A stretch of 64,000 nucleotides of DNA from Pedobacter sp. PF22-3 (GTDB taxonomy: Bacteria; Bacteroidota; Bacteroidia; Sphingobacteriales; Sphingobacteriaceae). Below the pieces are notes generated by a model that was given only the letters and a program-made list of their open reading frames with translations, made no database searches and was not told the DNA's origin. Position numbers and translations under genes: made by a program. Position 1 is the first letter of the stretch; the number at the start of each line of letters is the position of its first letter. The stretch lies in assembly GCF_026239555.1 (NCBI RefSeq), contig NZ_JAPIVP010000002.1, forward strand, positions 1 through 64,000, given 5' to 3'. Shown here one piece after another: positions 28,868-38,046 of this stretch.

Positions 28868-29206
28868 ATGATAAATTACGACAACAAGATTTTTAAACCT
28901 GTAACCAATACGGAAAATGGCGAAACATCGGATGAAACCATTTTTAGATATAAACAAACAGGAAATATACTCACTGCCGAATATAAGGGGGGAAAAATTA
29001 TTTCTGGTCATTTGATTGGCTTGGTAGATCATGATGGGAACATCGAAATGCGCTATCATCAGGTAAACAAACAAGGTGAATTAATGACTGGGACCTGTAG
29101 CTCAAAGCCAGAGTTATTGGCCAATGGCAAAATTAGACTTCATGAAACCTGGCAATGGACATCAGGAGATCAATCGAAAGGACAATCTATTATTGAAGAG
29201 CAATAA
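28868..29206 (+). CDS. Conserved small protein (homologues labelled N-acetylglutamate synthase)
   Basis: A 112-residue beta-rich protein (MINYDNKIFKPVTNTENGETS.., GNIEMRYHQVNKQGELMTG, RLHETWQWTSGD). Close relatives in Bacteroidota are, from memory, widely labelled N-acetylglutamate synthase, but there is no GNAT or amino-acid-kinase motif and the length is far too short, so I reject that function. The repeats YKGGKIISGHLIG and similar resemble a MORN-like or lipocalin-type beta structure. A MepB-family gene begins 28 bp later and may be cotranscribed. Confidence 0.7.
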   Translation: MINYDNKIFKPVTNTENGETSDETIFRYKQTGNILTAEYKGGKIISGHLIGLVDHDGNIEMRYHQVNKQGELMTGTCSSKPELLANGKIRLHETWQWTSGDQSKGQSIIEEQ

Positions 29207-29234
29207 GTTTCGCTTACCAACTCATAGACGCCAT

Positions 29235-29768
29235 ATGCAATTAGGAAATGTTACAGACCGTATTTCATCTATAGTAAGAAATGCATCCGATTTAGTTTAC
29301 AGTCAGCTAGGTTATCAAATAAGCAACTTGAAAATAGAAAAAGAAAGTCAGGAATATGCCGCCTGTACTTTTGAATTAAATAAATTAAAAATCAAACAAC
29401 GCCTTTCTAAAATTACACCAACCAAGGCGGGGCAGTTTGTAACTATCTGGAAACGGAATGAAGCTGGAATTACGGTTCCTTTTACTGATCAGGATGAATT
29501 TGACCTGTTGATCATATCTGTTAATGATACTGCTCGATCCGGACAGTTCATTTTCCCAAAAGCAATTTTGGTACAGCATAAAATTATCACTGCAAATGGA
29601 GTAGAAGGTAAAAGGGGAATCAGAATTTATCCCCCCTGGGATGTAGCCGCAAATAAACAGGCCCAGAAAACCCAACAATGGCAAGCGCCTTATTTTCTTC
29701 AGATAGACATCAATGGAAATACAGATCTTGCAAGGGCAGAGAAATTAATTGGCAACGGAATTAAATAA
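29235..29768 (+). CDS. MepB family protein
   Basis: A 177-residue protein matching the MepB family, found beside mepRA in Staphylococcus but of unknown function. Typical parts are KIEKESQEYAACTFELN, KAGQFVTIWKRN.., FTDQDEFDLLIISV, GQFIFPKAILVQHKIIT and GIRIYPPWD. Start at ATG 29235 (MQLGNVTD); an upstream in-frame ATG at 29124 would overlap the preceding gene by 83 bp. No efflux gene is nearby, so the drug-efflux link seen elsewhere does not apply here. Confidence 0.85.
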   Translation: MQLGNVTDRISSIVRNASDLVYSQLGYQISNLKIEKESQEYAACTFELNKLKIKQRLSKITPTKAGQFVTIWKRNEAGITVPFTDQDEFDLLIISVNDTARSGQFIFPKAILVQHKIITANGVEGKRGIRIYPPWDVAANKQAQKTQQWQAPYFLQIDINGNTDLARAEKLIGNGIK

Positions 29769-29860
29769 ACAGGCGATCAAAATCTAGTTAAACTTAGCAA
29801 GTTTCGGGTGGTTTGCCTGTTCTTTCCAAACTACTTTTGGGATGTAAATTATTCAATACC

Positions 29861-30709
29861 ATGAAAGCACAAGAAGAAATCAATTTCAACCGGATAGCTG
29901 AAGCCATCAGCTATATCAAAACAAATTTTAAAACACAGCCCGGTTTAGCAGAAATTGCAGAAAAAGTAAACTTAAGTCCCTTTCATTTCCAAAGATTATT
30001 TAGCGAATGGGCAGGCACTACCCCTAAACGTTTTTTACAATACATCAGCATTGGTTATGCCAAAGAAATGTTGAAAGAAGACCAAAGTTTATTCGATACC
30101 GCATTAGCAACCGGCTTATCCGGAACGAGCAGGCTGCACGATCTTTTTATAAATATTGAAGGGATGACACCTGGCGAATATAAAAACGGCGGCGAAAAGC
30201 TTTGTATCAATTATAGTTTTGCAGAAAGTCCGTTTGGACATATCATCGTAGCCAGCACCACAAAAGGGATCTGCCACATTGCATTTTATGAAGATGAAAA
30301 TATTGCTTTGGCAAATCTAAAACACCAGTTCCCAGCGGCGCAATACCAACAAATCTTAGATGAGGAACAGCAAAACGCTTTAACTATTTTTGGTTTCGAT
30401 TGGAGCAAATTACTGCAGATCAAACTCCATTTAAAAGGTACCGACTTCCAGTTAAAGGTTTGGGAAGCTTTATTAAAAATCCCTATGGGCAAATTATCAA
30501 CTTATGGCAGCATTGCTAAACAATTGCAAAATCCGAATGCATCAAGAGCAGTGGGTACTGCCATTGGCGATAATCCTGTGGCTTTTCTCATTCCCTGTCA
30601 TCGTGTAATACAATCAAGCGGGGCTTTGGGCGGCTACCACTGGGGAGTGAACCGAAAAACAGCCATGATAGGTTGGGAAGCAGCAAAAGCCAATAACATG
30701 GTTTTATGA
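29861..30709 (+). CDS. Ada-like regulator/O6-methylguanine-DNA methyltransferase (AraC-MGMT fusion)
   Basis: A 282-residue fusion of an AraC-type DNA-binding domain (about 5-110) and a DNA alkyltransferase (about 115-275) with the active-site motif PCHRV (Cys246) and the helix-turn-helix GKLSTYGSIAKQLQNPNASRAVG. It lacks the N-terminal zinc methyl-phosphotriester domain of E. coli Ada; that domain is encoded separately by the next gene, whose ATG overlaps the stop (ATGA). The protein should repair O6-methylguanine and likely regulate the operon. Start at ATG 29861. TACTTTTG at 29832-29839 is an exact -7 match. Confidence 0.9.
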   Translation: MKAQEEINFNRIAEAISYIKTNFKTQPGLAEIAEKVNLSPFHFQRLFSEWAGTTPKRFLQYISIGYAKEMLKEDQSLFDTALATGLSGTSRLHDLFINIEGMTPGEYKNGGEKLCINYSFAESPFGHIIVASTTKGICHIAFYEDENIALANLKHQFPAAQYQQILDEEQQNALTIFGFDWSKLLQIKLHLKGTDFQLKVWEALLKIPMGKLSTYGSIAKQLQNPNASRAVGTAIGDNPVAFLIPCHRVIQSSGALGGYHWGVNRKTAMIGWEAAKANNMVL

Positions 30710-30954
30710 TTAAACATGTAGATATTTCAACTGAAGAATTAAAAAAGCATTTTAAAAACAAAAATATTTGCTTCGGCGGAAATGCCAGGTTGAAAATTTA
30801 CGGACTACTCAAATGTAGATCGGGAAAGCGGATGAAAAAAGAAAACCGTGTATTTTTCCACTCCGAAGAAGAAGCAATAAACATGGGCTATCGTCCGTGT
30901 GGACATTGCTTAAAAACAACATATAAACAATGGATTTATTCAACACCACAATAG
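30706..30954 (+). CDS. Stand-alone Ada-type metal-binding domain protein
   Basis: An 82-residue protein resembling the Ada zinc domain: FGGNARLKIYGLLKCRSGKRMKKENRVFF then GYRPCGHC. It keeps the cysteine matching the methyl-acceptor (Cys37) and the CxxC pair (65/68), but not the fourth zinc cysteine in its usual place, and the loop is shorter. It may sense methyl-phosphotriesters or simply bind DNA ends; activity is inferred. It overlaps the gene before by 4 bp and the AlkB gene after by 25 bp, so the three are translationally coupled. Confidence 0.8.
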   Translation: MIKHVDISTEELKKHFKNKNICFGGNARLKIYGLLKCRSGKRMKKENRVFFHSEEEAINMGYRPCGHCLKTTYKQWIYSTPQ

Positions 30955-31538
30955 ATAGTAGCAAAAACCTGCTCCCATATGATGGAACAGTAAATTATTA
31001 TGGCAAATTATTCCAGCAAGCAGAAGCCAGTCATTATTTTGATGCGCTGATGAAAACTATTGAATGGAAAAACGACGAAGCCTTTATCATGGGCAAACAC
31101 ATCATCACTAAAAGAAAAGTTGCCTGGTATGGAGATGAAGCCTATTCTTATACCTATTCTAATAAATCGAAAATGGCCCTGCCCTGGACAAAGGAGTTAC
31201 AGGAACTGAAAAAGATATCAGAGGAACAAACAGGTACAACGTTTAATTCTTGTTTACTCAATTTATACCACAATGGTGATGAAGGAATGGCTTACCATAG
31301 TGACGACGAGAAAGACCTGGCAAAAGATGCTGCCATTGCATCGCTAAGTTTTGGTGCGGAGAGAAGATTTCTATTCAAACATAAAAAAACCAAAGAAACG
31401 GTAACCCTGTTTTTAGAAAATGGAAGTTTACTGGTGATGAAAGATGAAACGCAAACGAATTGGCTTCACCGCCTTCCCCCTACTAAAAAAGTAAATCAGC
31501 CAAGGGTAAATCTCACCTTTAGAACGATGGTGGTTTAG
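30930..31538 (+). CDS. alkB: AlkB-type 2-oxoglutarate/Fe(II) DNA dealkylase
   Basis: A 202-residue AlkB-family dioxygenase that should remove 1-methyladenine and 3-methylcytosine from DNA or RNA by oxidation. Iron ligands are His123 and Asp125 (AYHSDDE) and His180 (WLHRLP); Arg192 and Arg198 (PRVNLTFR) bind 2-oxoglutarate. It is closer to ALKBH2/3-type proteins than to E. coli AlkB. It is the third gene of an overlapping operon with the Ada-like genes, a natural repair grouping. No terminator is obvious; hairpin repeat H copy 2 follows 70 bp later. Confidence 0.92.
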   Translation: MDLFNTTIDSSKNLLPYDGTVNYYGKLFQQAEASHYFDALMKTIEWKNDEAFIMGKHIITKRKVAWYGDEAYSYTYSNKSKMALPWTKELQELKKISEEQTGTTFNSCLLNLYHNGDEGMAYHSDDEKDLAKDAAIASLSFGAERRFLFKHKKTKETVTLFLENGSLLVMKDETQTNWLHRLPPTKKVNQPRVNLTFRTMVV

Positions 31539-31611
31539 GTTAAATGGAATCTACTTAAAAGGAAAACAAACAAAATATTTGTCCTTCAACAGGCTCAAAT
31601 CCAATAGAAAA

Positions 31612-31707
31612 ATCGTCATCTCGACCGAAGCACAGCGGAGTGGAGAGATCTTTAAACTATGTTATTGAAATCAAATTTAAAGATTTCTCCACTACGGAAA
31701 TGACGAT
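31612..31707. repeat. Dispersed hairpin repeat, family H, copy 2
   Basis: Outer arms ATCGTCAT/ATGACGAT and inner arms AGTGGAGAGATCTTTAAA / TTTAAAGATTTCTCCACT, the most perfect of the three copies. It occupies the 298-bp gap between convergent alkB and a lipoprotein gene, where it may also stop transcription. Confidence 0.75.
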
Positions 31708-31836
31708 ACCTCAAATCGAATAACCTCTTGTAATTTATATCGATTTTTATACAATAAATTATCCCTCACATTGACAAATGAGTTTAATTGAGTTTAGGCA
31801 CAGTTATAATCCTAACCAATAAAACTTCAAAAAATC

Positions 31837-32628
31837 TTAGTGGTTAAATTCTTTGATATCTACAATGCGGTCGTCGTCAGCATTTTTCTTTAAGAAAGAG
31901 GTTCCGTGCTCATTTGGCACCCAAGTGTAGTCTCTTTGGATATTTGCTACCAAGGTTTCAGGCTGACTGGTTAATGATGCAGGCAAAGGTAGATTAAAAG
32001 TTTCTCCGGTTTTGGTATTTACCTGGTATAAGGAATTTGCCGTCAAAAATGCCAAGGTTGTTTTATCGCTAGAATACATAAAGAATTTCCCCTGGATACG
32101 TTCATCCTCTTTTTGACGTTTAATCGGATAAACCCTTGAATTGATTGTAGTGATAAAAAAATCGTTGTTCACCAACAGATTGCTTCTGGTTAACTCTTCT
32201 AATCCGTTTGTATATTTTTTATCATCAGCACCTTTTGATGGCTTGTTCAGACTTACCACTTCTGTTTGTCCGCCATTTACATAAATGATATAAAAAGGAT
32301 CCATTTTATCCTTTCCACTGTCGCCCTGAACCAATACTGCAGTTTTTTGTGTATTGATAAAGGAAGCTATTTTAAATTTCTTTGTTTCAGCATTTGGCGC
32401 ATCATCTACAATAATGGCCGTATCCTTAGATTTAATGATAAAACGATCGGCAGCAGCTATCTTTCCTGAATCAGTTTTTACTATGGTTAATATGTTTTTT
32501 GGTGATTTTGGAAATACATTGAAATCATCACCTGCAGCAAATGCACGTGCTTTAAAAGTTTTTTCCGAATTGCCTCCGCAGTCAAATAAAACAACGGATA
32601 ATAAGAGCGCATAAAGCGTGATTTTCAT
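31837..32628 (-). CDS. Hypothetical lipoprotein
   Basis: A 263-residue putative lipoprotein: signal MKITLYALLLSVVLFDC with the cysteine at 17 followed by GGNS. The mature part is beta-rich with TVKTDSGKIAAADRFIIKSKDTAIIVDD-like strands and a repeated aromatic/charged pattern resembling a propeller or sandwich. No family recognised. The gap upstream to 33069 shows nothing certain beyond a weak TACTTTAG (32936-32943). Confidence 0.65.
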   Translation of the reverse strand: MKITLYALLLSVVLFDCGGNSEKTFKARAFAAGDDFNVFPKSPKNILTIVKTDSGKIAAADRFIIKSKDTAIIVDDAPNAETKKFKIASFINTQKTAVLVQGDSGKDKMDPFYIIYVNGGQTEVVSLNKPSKGADDKKYTNGLEELTRSNLLVNNDFFITTINSRVYPIKRQKEDERIQGKFFMYSSDKTTLAFLTANSLYQVNTKTGETFNLPLPASLTSQPETLVANIQRDYTWVPNEHGTSFLKKNADDDRIVDIKEFNH

Positions 32629-33069
32629 GGTTCAGCTATTTATATTTTGTGCTAATTTAAAACCTTTATTGCGTTTCTATTATAAAATCACCAGAAAATT
32701 ACCTGTTTAGGTTATAAGTTTGATTTGCAGCGTGTTTGAAGATCTTTTATCGGCTAAGCAGAAAATGGCTTTAGAATAAAAAAAACATAGCCTGGGAACA
32801 AGTTTAGATCATCCCCTGCGGATTCCACATCACATTGTAGCGTTACCTACCTATTCCATCTTCCGTATTACATCATTGGTCCTCCCCTCAGCCTAACCAT
32901 TACACATTCAACATCTTACTTAAAACTAAATTTCCTACTTTAGACAAACGATTATTATCCAATGCCAGGCTAAACAAATTTTCTAACCAAAAACAAAAGT
33001 ATTATCCTATATGGGTTATTTTTGGCTATAATGCTCTTTTTATTGAAATGGTTAGAGCTAAGGTTCATC

Positions 33070-33438
33070 ATGATCAATCATGCGTTAGAAATTTATGCAG
33101 GTGCTATTGCATTCATTTTTATAGGCTTAGGCATTTGGCTGGCCTTAAAATTAACGAAACCAAAAACTATTCTGATTGAAAAAGAAGTTTTTGCCGAAAA
33201 ACCAGAAACATTTGTCATTAATGAAAAAGAAATGATAAGGCTCAACATCAGCAAAAGAGAATTGGAAGTTTTACAATTGATGTCGGAGGGATTGAGCAAT
33301 CAGGAAATGTATAAAAATCCGGTTATGGTTGTTTTCTTTACCTATATGGAAATATTGCCTGTAGGCATATTGGTTTCGCTGATAGCCGCACTCATTTTGA
33401 AAAGGAAACCAAGTGCAGCATCAACCGCAGGAGCCTAG
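33070..33438 (+). pseudogene. Deletion fusion: LuxR-type HTH protein N-terminus + DUF4199 C-terminus
   Basis: The 122-codon ORF begins as a membrane-anchored LuxR-type regulator ([15 protein letters not shown].., TM helix, then [22 protein letters not shown]) and breaks off inside the helix-turn-helix. It then runs straight into [19 protein letters not shown] and [14 protein letters not shown], which looks like the end of a DUF4199 membrane protein. In related genomes, from memory, the two genes are neighbours, so an in-frame deletion between them best explains this. The DNA-binding domain is incomplete, so regulation by it is unlikely. ATG 33070 is the expected start; 33022 is less likely. 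Confidence 0.7.
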
Positions 33439-33477
33439 AATCAAGGTAATAGTTCGATATCACAGTAAATTATCTAT

Positions 33478-36400
33478 CTATTGAACGTGCGCTTTCAGTA
33501 ATGGAAAAAGGTCCTTGATACCAGCTTTCAGCTCTTCTACCAACGCTACAACAGCAGTAAAATCGTTATGTGAAATAATTTGAAGTCTTCTGCTTATATC
33601 GGCCAGATTATCCAGTCCCGCGGAAGCAGACATCCCATAAAGCCTGTGCGCTAGGGAAATGAGCATATCATAATCCTCTGGTTGGATATCCTTATCCAAT
33701 TGGTCAGCTACAGCCTGAAGCTGGTTAATCGTTATACCAATGATCTTTCCCAGTTTTATATGGTCGCCTTTAAAATAAAGATTCAGCTTATCGATATTAA
33801 AATGAGATTTTTTGCCACTGCCATCTCCCACATTGCCGTCGACGGAATCTATTGGTTTTATCAACCACTTATCTAGTATGGTTACTATATGCTCCTCCAG
33901 CACAGGTTTGGTGGTAAAATCATCCATGCCCGCGGCAATGCTTTTTTCTCTCTCTCCAATTAAATTTGCCGCAGTAAGGGCAATGATAGGAACTCTTGAG
34001 CCGGTTTCCTGTGATCTTATTTTTGCAGTACACTCATAACCATTCATTTCGGGCATCTGTATATCCATAAAAATGAGGTCAAATGGCTGACTCCCGTAAA
34101 TCTCTGCACCTAAAACACCATTCTCCGCTTCCGTTACCGTACTTCCAGGACGCAGCTCTTCCACCAGCGAACGGATTAGGAATCTGTTGACTGCATTATC
34201 CTCGATCACTAAAAATCTATACTGATAATCCTCGCGCTTAGAAGTCGGGGTAAACAACTGCAGCTGCTGATCAACCGTTTCTCTTGTTCTTATCCTCGTC
34301 AGGGCTAAATACAAATCGTTCATTTTGATTGGTTTGAGCAACCTGTTATCAATATGAAGATCATTACAAGCCTTGATAATCCTACTGTCATCTGAAGAGC
34401 TATGTAGCAGGATAAGTGGAATCTCCGCCTCACCAGACGAGAAATTCTTCCTGATTTTAGCAGCGGTTTCCAACCCATCCATATATTGCATATGGTAATC
34501 AAGTAAAATAACATCATAGGTTTCTCCTGAAGCCAGCAACTGCAGTGCCTCAAAACCATTTTTAGCCTGAACAGAAACAATGTTTTTTAGTGCGAGCATG
34601 TCAGTCAGGATATTTCTATTATTATCATTATCATCCACGATTAACACCCTGCTTATATCTTCCATTCCCATCCACTCAATCAGGCCGCCTTGCTCTGCAC
34701 GCAGATTTACATCAAAGTAAAACGTACTGCCCTCACCGGGCTCACTCTGAAGATTAAGGCGACTATCCATCATATTTAAAAGCTTATTGGAAATAGTCAA
34801 ACCTAAGCCTGTTCCACCATATTTTTTAGTCGTTGAAGAATCTTCCTGCGAAAATGCTTCAAAGATTTTTTGCTGTTTCAATTTAGCAATGCCTATTCCG
34901 GTATCACGAACGGAAAATCTCAACAGGTGGGTATTGCCATCATCCTGCAAAGATTCTATCTTGAGCTCAATTTCTCCTTTGGTTGTGAATTTTGCGGCAT
35001 TACCGAGTAGATTGATCAAAACCTGTTTCAGTCGCATTGCGTCCGCCCAAATAAACCTTGGTAAATCAGGCTGGAGGTTTAACAACATTTCCAGGTTTTT
35101 GGTATGGATCTGATAATTCGTAATATCACTGGCTTGAAAGGCCAGCTCATAAAGATCGCAGCGGTCTACATCCAATTCAAACTTACCGGCCTCTATTTTT
35201 GAGAAATCCAGAATATCATTAATAATTCCTAATAGTGCGTTGGCTGATTGATGGACAATTTTGAGATACTGCTCCTGGTTGCTGTTCAGCTGCGTTTTCA
35301 ATACCAGATCAGTAAAACCAATCACTCCGTTAAGCGGCGTCCTGATCTCATGGCTCATATTGGCCAGGAATTCGGATTTAGCAAAATTGGCAAAATCCGC
35401 GCGGAGCCTGGCTGCCGTAAGCTCCTGCCGATGATTCACTGCAGCAGAGATATCGTGTGTAAAAATCATCATTCCGCCGATAGTCCCGTCTGCTTTATAC
35501 CATGGGGTCATCTCCCAGGAGATATGATGAATGGCATTACTTTCCGAGGCGATGTAAATATCTTCATCCTTTTTAACAGTTTGGCCGCTCAAAACCTGCT
35601 GATGTACATCTTTCCGTTCCTGAGACAGTCCCGGAAAAACATCGTAATATAAATAACCTTTGATACTGCCCTCGATTTGGGTATAGGCCTTTATCCATGT
35701 CCTGCTGGCGTTCAAAAACCGCATATCATTATCAACCATCGCCACCGATGCGGGAGCATTCTCAATGAAAGCGATTAATAATGCTTTTTCCAGGGATAGC
35801 TCTTGTTGAATGGCCTCCTTCTGTGTAACATCGGTTGATATGCCGAGGTAACCAATAACCTTATCATTACGATCCCTTATTGAAGTAATGGACAAAGATA
35901 CCCTCAACCGTTTTGAATCTTTGGTAATAAAGGTAAAAATCCTTTCCCTTTCAGGGCTATTTGCACATTGTACATAAAAATCAAATCCCGAAATTTCAAT
36001 GTCATTAGCAGAACTGAAATCAGCGCAAATGTCGGATATCTCCTTCTCATCATGAAACATAATCGGGGATTGTTTACCAACCATTTCATCGGCTGTATAG
36101 CCGAGCATCCGTTCGGACCCCCTGTTAAATACTGTAATTGTTCCTTTCAGATCAGTTGCAATAATACTCATTCCTGTAGCCGCCGAGAGTATTTTATCGA
36201 GCAGTTTTTTAGATTCTACAACTGCAAGCTGTGCACGTTTATGTACATCAATATCCTGAAAGGTGCCATATAGCCTTACCGGAACCCCATTTTCCATTTC
36301 CACTTTACCGATAGCCCGCACCCAGATTTCACGGCCGTTGAAATCGGTAATCTGAAGCTCCTCATCATACATCTTTCCACTGCTCAGGCATTCTTCAATA

Positions 36401-37815
36401 GCATGCTTTAACCTATCTCTATTGTCACCTGGCAGATAAAAATCAATGGCACTATCTGCCGTGGGAATAAAGCCTTCAGGCACCCCGTGGATTTCGCGGG
36501 TTATTTTTGACCAATGAACCTGTTGATCTTTAAGGTTGAACTCCCAGCCCCCAATTCTTGCCAAACTACTTGTTTCTTCCAGCAAATCTTTGGTGTGGAT
36601 CAAATCGGCTTCCAGTTTTTTCTGGTCAGTGATATCTACCGCATTACCAACAATATACGGTTCACCTTGCAGGTCTTTCTGAAGGGTATTAGAATATAAC
36701 CACAAGCGTTCCTCTCCCGATTTACGCTTAATAATCATATAGCCTGTTGAATGACCCTTTTCTACTACATCTTTCAAATAGTTGAGCAAATTTGGATGTC
36801 TTTCAACAGGAATGATATCGAAAAGGCTTTTTTTAACCAATTCCGACCGACGGTAGCCGAGTGATCTGGCACCGGCAGGATTCAGCGAAATTAGATTTCC
36901 TTCCAGATCGTGCGTACACATCAATCCCTGCGAGCTTTCAAAAAACGCCTTTAATTTCTGCTCGCTAACCTTTAGGGCATGGTTTTTTTCCATTTCGGCA
37001 GTTACGTCCCTGCCAATTGCGAATATATCGCCGTCATCACTTTCCTCAACAGTGGCGGTCCACTCAATCATCTTAAATCCACCACCCTTTATTGCTAGCT
37101 GGTGGGTAGGGTCTTCGGGCTGCAAGTGCTTTTTCAGATTTCCCCATATTACACGGGCTTGCTCCAGCTCTTTTTCCGGAACAATATCGAAAATTGTTCT
37201 CTCCCGTAGTTCCTGCTCAGTCCAGCTCAGCTTAGCACCAAAACTGGCGTTCATCCGTTTAAATCTCAAATCTTTATCCAGGATACAGATCAGATCGTCT
37301 GAATGTTCAAAGAGCAGGCCTATATGTTTGTATTCAGCTTTTTTTCCCCGCTCCTGAATAATTGAACTGATTTCCTCAACCAGCAAGGCAAGCAATTTCT
37401 GCTGCGTACCACCAATGCTTTTAGGCGCTGTATCTATCACCATTAATGCTCCCAGCACAACGCCACTGCCATCCTTTAATGGGTAGGATATGTAACTCCT
37501 TATTTTTTCACCATCACCTACTGCTGGCTGCTCTTTAAAACGCTCATCAAGAAAAATATCTGTTACCATCAAAATTTCGCCGGAAGCTAAGGCATATTCG
37601 TATAAAGAGGAAACACCAGCCAGTTCCTTTATCTCAAGGCCCTTAATAGCTTTATGCCACAATTCAGTACCATCTGAAAAGGAAATTAAGGCGATCCTGC
37701 ACTCGCAGATTAATGCAGCCATCTCGGCAATCCTATCAAAATCACTTTCACGGTCCTTTCCTATTATCTCATAACTATAGGACTTCCTTAAACTTGCGGT
37801 TAAATTTTCTTGCAT
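33478..37815 (-). CDS. Hybrid sensor histidine kinase/response regulator with GAF, PAS, 2x REC and HPt
   Basis: A 1445-residue soluble phosphorelay protein without TM segments. Order: GAF (~25-155), five PAS/PAC domains (~165-790), HisKA with SHEIRTPLNG (His822), HATPase with DTGIGI and KYGGTGLGLTISN (~915-1040), REC1 (Asp1106 in LLDYHMQ), REC2 (Asp1251 in FMDIQMPEMNG) and a C-terminal HPt domain (His1390 in LAHRLYG). All phospho-acceptor residues are present. The input is unknown; the many PAS modules suggest several intracellular signals. It lies beside the polysaccharide island, 230 bp from the sugar transferase gene on the same strand, so it may act on that response regulator. Confidence 0.95.
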   Translation of the reverse strand: MQENLTASLRKSYSYEIIGKDRESDFDRIAEMAALICECRIALISFSDGTELWHKAIKGLEIKELAGVSSLYEYALASGEILMVTDIFLDERFKEQPAVGDGEKIRSYISYPLKDGSGVVLGALMVIDTAPKSIGGTQQKLLALLVEEISSIIQERGKKAEYKHIGLLFEHSDDLICILDKDLRFKRMNASFGAKLSWTEQELRERTIFDIVPEKELEQARVIWGNLKKHLQPEDPTHQLAIKGGGFKMIEWTATVEESDDGDIFAIGRDVTAEMEKNHALKVSEQKLKAFFESSQGLMCTHDLEGNLISLNPAGARSLGYRRSELVKKSLFDIIPVERHPNLLNYLKDVVEKGHSTGYMIIKRKSGEERLWLYSNTLQKDLQGEPYIVGNAVDITDQKKLEADLIHTKDLLEETSSLARIGGWEFNLKDQQVHWSKITREIHGVPEGFIPTADSAIDFYLPGDNRDRLKHAIEECLSSGKMYDEELQITDFNGREIWVRAIGKVEMENGVPVRLYGTFQDIDVHKRAQLAVVESKKLLDKILSAATGMSIIATDLKGTITVFNRGSERMLGYTADEMVGKQSPIMFHDEKEISDICADFSSANDIEISGFDFYVQCANSPERERIFTFITKDSKRLRVSLSITSIRDRNDKVIGYLGISTDVTQKEAIQQELSLEKALLIAFIENAPASVAMVDNDMRFLNASRTWIKAYTQIEGSIKGYLYYDVFPGLSQERKDVHQQVLSGQTVKKDEDIYIASESNAIHHISWEMTPWYKADGTIGGMMIFTHDISAAVNHRQELTAARLRADFANFAKSEFLANMSHEIRTPLNGVIGFTDLVLKTQLNSNQEQYLKIVHQSANALLGIINDILDFSKIEAGKFELDVDRCDLYELAFQASDITNYQIHTKNLEMLLNLQPDLPRFIWADAMRLKQVLINLLGNAAKFTTKGEIELKIESLQDDGNTHLLRFSVRDTGIGIAKLKQQKIFEAFSQEDSSTTKKYGGTGLGLTISNKLLNMMDSRLNLQSEPGEGSTFYFDVNLRAEQGGLIEWMGMEDISRVLIVDDNDNNRNILTDMLALKNIVSVQAKNGFEALQLLASGETYDVILLDYHMQYMDGLETAAKIRKNFSSGEAEIPLILLHSSSDDSRIIKACNDLHIDNRLLKPIKMNDLYLALTRIRTRETVDQQLQLFTPTSKREDYQYRFLVIEDNAVNRFLIRSLVEELRPGSTVTEAENGVLGAEIYGSQPFDLIFMDIQMPEMNGYECTAKIRSQETGSRVPIIALTAANLIGEREKSIAAGMDDFTTKPVLEEHIVTILDKWLIKPIDSVDGNVGDGSGKKSHFNIDKLNLYFKGDHIKLGKIIGITINQLQAVADQLDKDIQPEDYDMLISLAHRLYGMSASAGLDNLADISRRLQIISHNDFTAVVALVEELKAGIKDLFPLLKAHVQ

Positions 37816-38046
37816 TCCAAATATTTTTTCAATGGCGATGGCTCAGTTAAGCTAATCAACTTGTCGGGTCAGCGTCCAGCTATATCAGCACATCTGCAGC
37901 TGTTAATAGTACCTGGGTTAATAAATAGTGATTGGTTCTTAACTATCGCAAAAAAAGTGCGTATAAGATATCCGGTTTTCTTTTTATGGTTTTATTTTCC
38001 CAAATAAATGGGAATGTACGAACATTCTCATCCTACAGTTTTTATG

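Noticed and set aside
28868..29206. N-acetylglutamate synthase
   Set aside because: This label may appear for homologues, but no acetyltransferase or kinase motif exists in the 112 residues.
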